A stretch of DNA of 8,048 nt from Armatimonadota bacterium (lineage in GTDB: Bacteria > Armatimonadota > SYMT01). This document shows, piece after piece, positions 1 to 7,523 of this stretch. The stretch spans positions 1-8,048 of the forward strand of contig JAJFMS010000110.1 of the NCBI GenBank assembly GCA_020696885.1, given 5' to 3'. A program made the position numbers and the translations under genes. The notes under the pieces were generated by a model. That model saw only the letters and a list, made by a program, of their open reading frames with translations, did no database searches and had not been told where the DNA came from. Numbering within the stretch: the first letter of the stretch is position 1; the number at the start of each line of letters is the position of its first letter.

Positions 1-65
1 GAACCCGGCCCACCGGGCGACTGAATAGGGTTTCTTTACCGCTGGCTAGGCGGTAGAGAGTAACG
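1..65 (+). other. clpC upstream leader with two small hairpins
   Basis: This stretch precedes clpC. Two short inverted repeats are visible: CCCGG (4-8) with CCGGG (13-17) around a 4-base loop, and TACCGC (37-42) with GCGGTA (50-55) around a 7-base loop. Frame 1 reads EPGPPGD and then TGA at 22-24, which could be the last codons of an upstream gene, since clpC often follows mcsB. Seven codons cannot establish that, and frames 2 and 3 also stop close by. I see no CtsR-type direct heptamers and no CIRCE (TTAGCACTC) element, so heat-shock control by those repressors is not supported within these bases. A promoter may lie outside the window. Confidence 0.25.
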
Positions 66-71
66 GGAGGA
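66..71 (+). promoter_or_regulatory. Ribosome binding site of clpC
   Basis: GGAGGA is a strong Shine-Dalgarno match, ten bases before the ATG at 82. It fixes the clpC start, which also agrees with the standard MWQRFTERARR opening of ClpC proteins. It shows that this organism uses Shine-Dalgarno initiation, which is relevant to the unusual start regions of the other three genes in the window. Confidence 0.85.
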
Positions 72-81
72 CCAAGCAATA

Positions 82-2565
<2,484 letters not shown>

Positions 2566-2590
2566 CATCGGCGCAGCAAACGAGAAGATG

Positions 2591-2623
2591 GAGCGGGGAA
2601 GGCAGTGCCTTCCCCGCTCTTTT
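2591..2623 (+). terminator. Rho-independent terminator of clpC
   Basis: A perfect 14-bp stem pairs 2591-2604 with 2606-2619, with the turn centred on G2605, and TTTT follows at 2620-2623. It starts 26 bases after the clpC stop. The long GC-rich stem and immediate T-run make it the clearest terminator in the window and separate clpC transcription from the repeats downstream. Confidence 0.92.
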
Positions 2624-2663
2624 CGTCTGGTGCCGACGGAGTTGGCGATCACCTCTCCCGTGC

Positions 2664-2800
2664 TTTCGCCCTGCCACCGGCTGATTGCCAGGAGTCCGGC
2701 TGTCAGGCCGGGCTTTAGTCGGACAAGCGTAGGACGATCCCTCGCCCGCCTGACAGCGGGACTCCTGGCAATCAGCCCCAAGCACTTCCTGGTTCCGAAG
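2664..2800. repeat. BIME/MITE-like imperfect palindrome, copy 1
   Basis: The core is a 34-35 base inverted repeat, 2679-2713 against 2744-2777, with one mismatch and one single-base gap, around a 30-base centre. Each arm can also fold by itself, for example CCGGC/GCCGG around TGTCAG, so the layout resembles two REP units facing each other (a BIME). Homology to copy 2 runs beyond the palindrome on both sides: TTT and GCCC..CCACCG on the left, and AGC.CTTCCTG followed by CGAAG on the right. The repeat unit is therefore about 137 bp rather than only the palindrome. No transposase, convincing ORF or target-site duplication is visible. The origin could be a non-autonomous mobile element, a REP-type repeat or a structured RNA. 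The repeat itself is certain from the sequence; its class is inferred. Confidence 0.85.
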
Positions 2801-2865
2801 CGCATCTCCGGTTAGTTCGCGATGACCTGCCGGTCACCCGCGAGGGACGAGATCCGTTTCCGACC

Positions 2866-3001
2866 TTTTGCCCACCCACCGCTAGTTTGCCAGGAGTCCG
2901 GCTGCTCCAGCCGGCCTAGTAGCGCGGATGCTTGGGTGATCGATCGCCTACCTGTCAGGCGGGACTCCTGCAATCACACGTCAGCGCTTCCTGCTTCGAA
3001 G
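2866..3001. repeat. BIME/MITE-like imperfect palindrome, copy 2
   Basis: This is a second copy, displaced by exactly 202 bp from copy 1 through the left part (2866-2904 matches 2664-2702, including GCCAGGAGTCCGGCTG). The right part (CGGGACTCCTG.CAATCA, 2960-2976, then AGCGCTTCCTG at 2983-2993) has lost one base relative to copy 1. The centre has diverged strongly but can still be aligned. The long palindrome is weaker here: only about 14-18 bases of the outer arms still pair. A local hairpin CCGGCTG/CAGCCGG (2898-2904 with 2908-2914) is perfect. A small separate hairpin, TGACC/GGTCA (2823-2836), lies between the copies. The divergence indicates an old duplication or two independent insertions. 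Confidence 0.8.
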
Positions 3002-3240
3002 GGGATGTTAGGGCGGTCTTGAAGCCCATCGGGCAGCACCTACCGGAGACGGCGGCTTCAGACGGAAAGCCGTGCCGACTGATCTCCTGGCGCGGTTGTA
3101 GGACTCCGCGAATCCATCCCTCCGGCGGCCTACCGGGCTTAGAGTTTTTAACTGTTCCCCTCCGGCCCGGTGGGGGAACAAGCAGCCCCGGCCTTGGGGT
3201 CTAACCGACTGCCGGGCCGAGAGCTGCACTTATTCATCCA
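3002..3240. other. Hairpin-rich non-coding region upstream of the propeller gene
   Basis: About 240 bases hold no convincing gene. Several potential stems can be read: GCCC/GGGC (3024-3034), CGGCTT/AAGCCG (3053-3058 with 3067-3072), CGCGG/CCGCG (3091-3095 with 3106-3110), TGTTCCCC/GGGGAACA (3153-3160 with 3173-3180) and, nearest the gene, GCAGC plus CCCGGC (3182-3192) pairing with GCCGGG plus GCTGC (3211-3227). The 8-bp stem at 3153-3180 lacks a T-run on either strand, so it is not a standard intrinsic terminator. I recognise no known riboswitch class. In GC-rich DNA some of these stems are expected by chance. The region must contain the promoter of the next gene if that gene is transcribed, but I cannot place -35 and -10 boxes with confidence. 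Confidence 0.4.
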
Positions 3241-5268
3241 ATGTTTGCAGACTTTCATTCGTCGCTGTTGTACGTCTCATCCGCAAAGGAGCGTCGTATA
3301 AGAACCAGGTCTCACCCGGCCGCGTCCGGGATCGTATCGTCTCGTCTCGCTAGCTGCGTGGTTGCCCTGCTGACCCTCGCCTGGGCGGCGGCCAGTTGGG
3401 CCGTGGTACCCCACACCGTGCGCGTCAGCACGGGAATGGAGGGCGCGCCGCCGCTTGCTGCTACCTCGAGCTCGAGCCCCGCCGTCAGCTCGGACGGAGT
3501 GTTCACCGCCTTCGTGTCGGCGGCACAGAATCTGGCGCCGGTGGTGCCGGGTACGGCGAACGTGTTTCTCAAGAACCGGCTCACCGGCAGCCTGGAACTG
3601 GTCAACCGGCACGCAGATGGCAGCCCGGCCGCCAGCGCCGGATCCCCGGCGATCAGCGCGGACGGTCGATATGTCGCCTTCACCTCGTCGGACGCTGCCC
3701 TGGTCTCCGGGGATACCAATGGCCAGGCCGACGTCTTCGTTCGAGACCGCACCCTCGGGACCACGGAGCGGGTGAGCATCGCTTCGGACGGCTCCCAGGC
3801 GAACAACTATCTCGGCCGGTACGTAGCGCTCTCCGCGGACGGCCGCTTCGTCGTCTACTGCTCCTTCGCCACGAACCTCGTCCCGAACGACACGAACCTG
3901 CTGCCGAACGTCTTTCTCCGGGACCGAGCGCTGAACACGACCGAGCGCATCAGCCCGCAGAACGCAGGCTCGGAGCTCTATCATCGGCTCACCATCAGCG
4001 CGGACGGCCGCTACGTGGCCTATACCGGCTACGATCCGGCCGGGATCTTCATAGGAGGGGGACCGCTGGTCCGCCACGTGATGCTGCGGGACCGGGTCAC
4101 CGGTATACTGGAGAAGCTCAGCGTCTCCACGGGAGGCGTTGCCGCGGAGCAGGAATGCACCGATGTCTCGATGAGCGCGGATGGACGCCACGTGGTGTTC
4201 AGCTCCATGTCGAACAACCTGGCGCCGGGGGGATCGCCGTACTGGGCGAAGGTGTTCATCCGTGACCGGGTGGCCGGACTCACGGGGCTGGTAAGCCGGG
4301 CGATCCCCGCTTACGCCGGCTCGGGCAGCGGGATGGCCGCGGCGATCAGCGCGGATGGCCGTAACGTGGTCTTTGCGTCGTCAGCGGAGATCGTCCCGAA
4401 CCGGAGCGCTCAATTCTGGGCTCTCTACCTGCTCAACCTCGACACCGATAGCGCTCACCAGGTGGACGTGGGCGCCGGCAGTGCCCCGAGTGATCGCTCC
4501 TTCGATCCGAGCCGGCCGGCGGCGATCAGCGGGAACGGTCGCTTCGTCGCCTTCCCCAGTATTGGTACCAACCTGGATCCCGCCGATCAGAACGCCGGGG
4601 TCGATGTCTACCTGCGGGACGTAGCGGTGGACACCACCTGGCTGCTCAGCGCGACCGCGGACGGAACGCAGGGCGTTTCGGGTGCCTTCAGCGCCAACTC
4701 GGTCATCAGCGCGGATAGCCAGGTGGTGGCGTTCCAGTCCACCGCGCACAACCTGGTCCCGGGTGACGCGAACCGGGCTCACGACGTCTTCGCCTGGAGC
4801 CGTGCGACCGGTGCCATGGAGCTCGTCTCGATTCCGGCTGGTGGCAGTGCTTCGGAGGGTTATGATCCCGATCTCAGCGCCGGCGGCGGGCCTCTGGCCA
4901 TCAGTGAAACCGGCCGGTACGTGGCGTTCAGCTCCTACGTCACCCTGGTGCCGGGAGACGCCAATAACGAGCCTGACGTCTTCGTGCGGGATCGCGAAGC
5001 GCAGACTACCACCCGCGTGAGCCTTGCCGACGGTGGCGCGGAGGGGAACCGTGGGGCCTCGCCGGTAGGCCGGTTGGGGATGAGCGGGGACGGCCGCTTC
5101 ATCTGCTTCTGCAGCTATTCGTCGAACCTGGTACCCGGTGACACCAACGAGCGGGCCGACGTGTTCGTGCGCGACCGGCTGTTGAACCGCACCGACGGAT
5201 CTGGAACTGGCCCCGAGCGCGCCGGGCGTTGCGGACGTCTATCTCCGGGACCTGGGAGGTCCGGCTAA
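3241..5268 (+). CDS. Secreted WD40-like (PD40/TolB-type) beta-propeller protein, broken at its C-terminal side
   Basis: The product is predicted to be exported: arginine-rich residues precede a hydrophobic stretch (about 39-51) and a likely signal peptidase site after SWA (52-54). It is then built of ten repeats of 55-65 residues. Each has an S.DGR.VAF-type strand (serines at 84, 139, 198, 253, 312, 370, 430, 490, 555 and 615), then commonly NLVPGDTN....DVFVRDR and a T.RVS strand. This is the PD40/TolB-like propeller signature; no catalytic residues are evident, so a binding or scaffold role is the most that can be said. The last roughly 25 residues (after DVFVRDRLLNRT) are low-complexity and out of frame with homologous sequence that continues at +1, so the stop at 5266-5268 looks premature. 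The original gene probably ran to 6077. The start is uncertain: ATG 3241 has no ribosome binding site, whereas AAAGGAG faces an in-frame ATA at 3298. Confidence 0.82.
   Translation: MFADFHSSLLYVSSAKERRIRTRSHPAASGIVSSRLASCVVALLTLAWAAASWAVVPHTVRVSTGMEGAPPLAATSSSSPAVSSDGVFTAFVSAAQNLAPVVPGTANVFLKNRLTGSLELVNRHADGSPAASAGSPAISADGRYVAFTSSDAALVSGDTNGQADVFVRDRTLGTTERVSIASDGSQANNYLGRYVALSADGRFVVYCSFATNLVPNDTNLLPNVFLRDRALNTTERISPQNAGSELYHRLTISADGRYVAYTGYDPAGIFIGGGPLVRHVMLRDRVTGILEKLSVSTGGVAAEQECTDVSMSADGRHVVFSSMSNNLAPGGSPYWAKVFIRDRVAGLTGLVSRAIPAYAGSGSGMAAAISADGRNVVFASSAEIVPNRSAQFWALYLLNLDTDSAHQVDVGAGSAPSDRSFDPSRPAAISGNGRFVAFPSIGTNLDPADQNAGVDVYLRDVAVDTTWLLSATADGTQGVSGAFSANSVISADSQVVAFQSTAHNLVPGDANRAHDVFAWSRATGAMELVSIPAGGSASEGYDPDLSAGGGPLAISETGRYVAFSSYVTLVPGDANNEPDVFVRDREAQTTTRVSLADGGAEGNRGASPVGRLGMSGDGRFICFCSYSSNLVPGDTNERADVFVRDRLLNRTDGSGTGPERAGRCGRLSPGPGRSG
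3285..3291 (+). promoter_or_regulatory. Shine-Dalgarno site facing an ATA codon
   Basis: AAAGGAG is an excellent ribosome binding site and is followed after six bases by ATA (3298-3300), in frame with the propeller gene. Starting there would give a compact signal peptide of about 35 residues with a basic n-region (RTR), more typical than the 54-residue leader from ATG 3241. Either ATA is a rare functional start or an ancestral ATG has mutated. A chance match inside coding sequence cannot be excluded. Confidence 0.45.
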
Positions 5269-5560
5269 TCCGCCGACTGATCTCACCGCCACGGCGGACC
5301 TTCGCACGGTGCGGCTAACCTGGACGGATCGCAGTGAGGACGAGTCGGGATTCCGCATCGAGCGCCGGACTATGGGTGGGGAGTTCCAGCTTCTCACCGT
5401 GACGGCGGCCGGGGAGACCAGCCACGACGACACCCAGACGGAATGGCAAACGACCTACGAATACCGGGTGCAGGCCCAGAGTACCAGCGGAGACTCCCCG
5501 TTCACGCCGGCGGTGTCCGTGAGCACCACTCCGCCGGTGCCCGGAGTGCCGACCGGAGTC
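5186..5560 (+). pseudogene. Displaced continuation of the propeller gene: last half-blade and first fibronectin type III domain
   Basis: This frame is +1 to the propeller frame and opens after TGA 5183-5185. It first reads LELAPSAPGVADVYLRDL, which aligns with the second half of a propeller repeat (compare NLAPVVPGTANVFLKNR in repeat 1). A complete fibronectin type III domain follows (about 5267-5530): PPTDLTATADL, VRLTWTD, ESGFRIERR, TYEYRVQAQ and SVSTTPP are its characteristic strands. The frame then starts a second linker, PGVPTG, and loses homology at about 5556, running on meaninglessly to TGA 5717-5719. It has no start codon or ribosome binding site of its own suited to a separate gene, so I read it as part of the upstream gene after a frame-changing deletion. 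A sequencing or assembly error is the main alternative. Confidence 0.75.
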
Positions 5561-6077
5561 CAACAACGAGACCGGCTATCGCCTGGACCGCCGGGTCGGC
5601 TCCGGCGAGTTCACGGAAATCGAACTCCTGGATGCAAATGCGGCAGCGTTCACGGACAGCAAGCTGGCGCCGGACACCACCTATCAGTACCGCCTCATCG
5701 CCTTCAATGCGGGCGGTGAGTCCGCGCCGGTAACGGCAACCGCCACCACCCGGCGGACGCCAGGCGGCATCCTCCACGTGGCCAAGGTGCTGCAGTTCGG
5801 GACGGTCAAAGCCGGGAAGAGTAAGACGCTCAAACTGGTGATCGAGAACCGGAGCCGCACGGCAGACCTCCGCGTGACGCTGGCGGTACCGCAGGAGGGA
5901 GGCTTCACGGTCGGCGCCGGGGCGGGGCCGCAGTATCTGGCCCCGCGAGGGCGGCTACAGGTTCCCGTTACCTTCACCCCAACGAGCCGAACAAAGTTCG
6001 TCACGGTGATCCGGGTGCAGTCCAGTGATCCCCAAACGAGCGAGCAGGAAGCCCGCCTGATCGGGCGAGGCAGGTGA
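5523..6077 (+). pseudogene. Displaced C-terminal part: truncated second fibronectin type III domain and ASH/HYDIN-like Ig domain
   Basis: The third frame opens after TGA 5520-5522. Recognisable sequence begins at about 5556 with ESNNETGYRLDRR, directly comparable to EDESGFRIERR of the first fibronectin domain, and continues through TTYQYRLIAFNAGGESAP. The first strands of this domain (the LTATA...VRLTWTD equivalent, about 17 codons) are absent, so a deletion as well as a frame change separates it from the preceding linker. From about 5769, LQFGTVKAGKSKTLKL, PVTFTPTS and VQSSDPQTSEQ resemble the ASH/HYDIN-type Ig domains that end many large secreted proteins. A GTG at 5778 could be called as a start of a 99-codon gene, but it cuts the junction between two domains and lacks a ribosome binding site. 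I favour a remnant of the gene starting near 3241. Confidence 0.72.
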
Positions 6078-6102
6078 TCCGGTAGCCTGTATCCGGCCGA
6101 GT

Positions 6103-6133
6103 AAGCACCGCGGGCTTCGTACCCGCGTTGCTT
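6103..6133. terminator. Probable bidirectional terminator between convergent genes
   Basis: AAGCA plus CGCGGG (6103-6114) pairs with CCCGCG plus TGCTT (6122-6133), giving an 11-bp stem with one C/T mismatch and a 7-base loop. It lies between the stop at 6075-6077 on the plus strand and the stop at 6149-6151 on the minus strand. The A/T-rich stem foot can serve both directions, but there is no long T-run, so efficiency is uncertain. Confidence 0.55.
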
Positions 6134-6148
6134 CACCGACGCTCCGGA

Positions 6149-7297
6149 TCAGGGACCCCAGATCTTGATCCAGTGGTTCCGATAACGCAGGTCAAATGGC
6201 ATTCCGACGGATTGGGCCGGCATATGGCACGAGACGCAATCGCCTTTGGGCTCAACCCGGCAGACCCGCTGCTTACCCGCCGTGCCGGCGTGGCAGCTCA
6301 CGCACTTGGCGTTGTAGAAGGTGTCCGGCTTGGGCGACTGATCATGCGAATCGTGGCAGCTCAAGCAAGACAGCTTCCCTTCGCTGTTGGTAAAGCACAG
6401 GCTCTTCGGGAGGGCCAGGCCCTGAAGCCGGGGGAGCTGCGAGCGATTGAATGCATCCGAGAGGTCATCCCTCGCCGGGGAGCGGTGGCACTGACCGCAG
6501 AGCTGAACGCTCACTGCCTGGGCGCCTAGCGCGGACAGCTTGCCCATCCGGAGGTCTCGATCCCCCCGGCGGGCGGCTTCCACGTGGGCCTGGGCCGGCC
6601 CGTGGCAGGCCTCGCACCCCACCCCCATCATCATCGTGCCGGTCTGGAGAACACCGTTGTCTTTAGCGATGACGGTGGTGTGGCAAACGAAGCACTCTTC
6701 CACTGACTCCTGCGGGTGCGCGAGGCCGGTCTCCATCACCAGCCCGCCGGTCCGGCTGTTGAGCTGCTGCCCCGGGCTGAACCCCCAGCGGTTCGCCGCA
6801 GTGTAAAACGTCAGCCGCAGCTCCAGGCCCAGGTCTCCCTGCTGGCCCAGATAGGTGATCGCGTGCTTCCCCGAGCCAAAGCCAAAGGTGGCTTTGGCAC
6901 TCGTTTGAGCGGCTTCGGCGGTGGCTACCAGTACGCAGCTCGCGCCCTGCACACCGGTGCGATAGGTGATGCCGCGGTTCGGGTCGCGCACGCTGCTGGG
7001 CCGCTGGAAGCGCTCCCCGTGAGATGCTGCGTCCACCCGGGAGAGGGCTCGCGCGTGTTCACTCTTCTGGTGTGCCTCGAAAGCACCGGGGTGGCAGGAC
7101 GCACAGGCATCGTTGCCCGCGTAGTTAACGAGCTCCGCCGGCGTCACCGCCTTCAGGGTTCGGATCTGGGGAGCGCTGGACCGGGTGCGAGTGCGCTGTC
7201 GCTGGAGCGACACGCCGACCAGAGTGCCGACTACCAGCAACACCACCACAGCGATGAGCCACGGGGATACCCGTCGGGGAACCAAGTTCAAAGGCAT
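6149..7297 (-). CDS. Membrane-anchored heptaheme cytochrome c (cytochrome c554-like family)
   Basis: This 382-residue protein probably carries electrons on the outer side of the cytoplasmic membrane. An uncleaved anchor is likely: basic residues at 8-9, a hydrophobic segment at about 12-30, then QRQRTRTR. Seven CXXCH heme c attachment sites follow at 65-69, 202-206, 228-232, 267-271, 311-315, 332-336 and 354-358; the first stands apart from a cluster of six. The intervening region has GSGKHAITYLG (about 141-151) and WGFSPGQ (171-177), as in multiheme cytochromes of the c554/c-prime type, often found in Planctomycetota and Acidobacteriota. No substrate-reducing activity can be assigned. Additional histidines are available as distal ligands. 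ATG 7297 has no Shine-Dalgarno site but lies six bases after a TAGTAT box. It diverges from the VCBS lipoprotein gene and converges on the propeller gene. The family call is from motifs only. Confidence 0.9.
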   Translation of the reverse strand: MPLNLVPRRVSPWLIAVVVLLVVGTLVGVSLQRQRTRTRSSAPQIRTLKAVTPAELVNYAGNDACASCHPGAFEAHQKSEHARALSRVDAASHGERFQRPSSVRDPNRGITYRTGVQGASCVLVATAEAAQTSAKATFGFGSGKHAITYLGQQGDLGLELRLTFYTAANRWGFSPGQQLNSRTGGLVMETGLAHPQESVEECFVCHTTVIAKDNGVLQTGTMMMGVGCEACHGPAQAHVEAARRGDRDLRMGKLSALGAQAVSVQLCGQCHRSPARDDLSDAFNRSQLPRLQGLALPKSLCFTNSEGKLSCLSCHDSHDQSPKPDTFYNAKCVSCHAGTAGKQRVCRVEPKGDCVSCHMPAQSVGMPFDLRYRNHWIKIWGP

Positions 7298-7303
7298 CTC
7301 GGA

Positions 7304-7309
7304 ATACTA
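7304..7309 (-). promoter_or_regulatory. Possible -10 box for leaderless transcription of the cytochrome gene
   Basis: On the minus strand, TAGTAT (TANNNT pattern) ends six bases before the ATG at 7297. This spacing would place the transcription start at or next to the initiator codon, as in leaderless genes, and fits the absence of a Shine-Dalgarno site. No convincing -35 hexamer stands 16-18 bases upstream, so the assignment is tentative. Confidence 0.35.
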
Positions 7310-7383
7310 ATCTGGATCGGACGAACGACCGGCTGCAACCCCCGGCTCCTTCCCGCCTCCGACCCGCCTCTGGGCTAGCCAGC

Positions 7384-7409
7384 GGGCCGCGCGAACCAAT
7401 TCGCGCCCC
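7384..7409. other. Strong hairpin/operator-like palindrome in the divergent spacer
   Basis: GCGCGAA (7389-7395) and TTCGCGC (7400-7406) form a perfect 7-bp stem around CCAA. GGG (7384-7386) and CCC (7407-7409) can extend it past a 2-base bulge. A weaker CCGGG/CCCGG pair lies at 7455-7473. The palindrome sits near the middle of the 226-bp spacer between two divergent genes, a suitable place for a shared operator, but there is no T-run for a terminator and I recognise no known regulator box. Confidence 0.4.
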
Positions 7410-7523
7410 ACGGCACGATGAGAACCCGATGAATCGTATCAAGATTAGCGGTTGCCGGGGGTGCGTTTCCCGGTGGAGATCGGCCCATTTCCCCTGTAAC
7501 GCGATGGCTCGCTCACGGTTCGG

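Noticed and set aside
2664..3001. Two-unit CRISPR array
   Set aside because: Units are about 137 bp with diverged centres, not short identical repeats with unique spacers, and no cas gene is present.
2983..3010. tRNA T-arm suggested by CTTCGAAGG
   Set aside because: No acceptor, D-arm or anticodon stem fits around it, and the same segment recurs as part of the 137-bp repeat.
3153..3180. Intrinsic terminator from the TGTTCCCC/GGGGAACA stem
   Set aside because: No T-run follows on either strand; the plus strand continues AGCAGCCCC and the minus strand GTTAAAAACT.
2588..3229. Small open frames on both strands in the repeat region, several reading similar ARSPAV...LTAGLLAI-type peptides
   Set aside because: The similarity between strands comes from the inverted repeat itself. 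Frames start inside the terminator or repeat and have no suitable ribosome binding sites.
3277..4191. A 304-codon minus-strand open frame opposite the propeller gene
   Set aside because: The plus-strand frame has clear repeated propeller motifs; the antisense frame is an arginine/glycine-rich shadow.
5186..5560. Programmed +1 ribosomal frameshifting to explain the frame changes
   Set aside because: Both junctions also appear to lack repeat-unit sequence, and no slippery codon, stop-dependent site or stimulatory structure is evident, so deletion or assembly error is simpler.
6128..7378. Plus-strand open frames (6128-6529 and 6716-7378) over the cytochrome gene
   Set aside because: They overlap a gene with seven CXXCH motifs on the minus strand and show no domain of their own.
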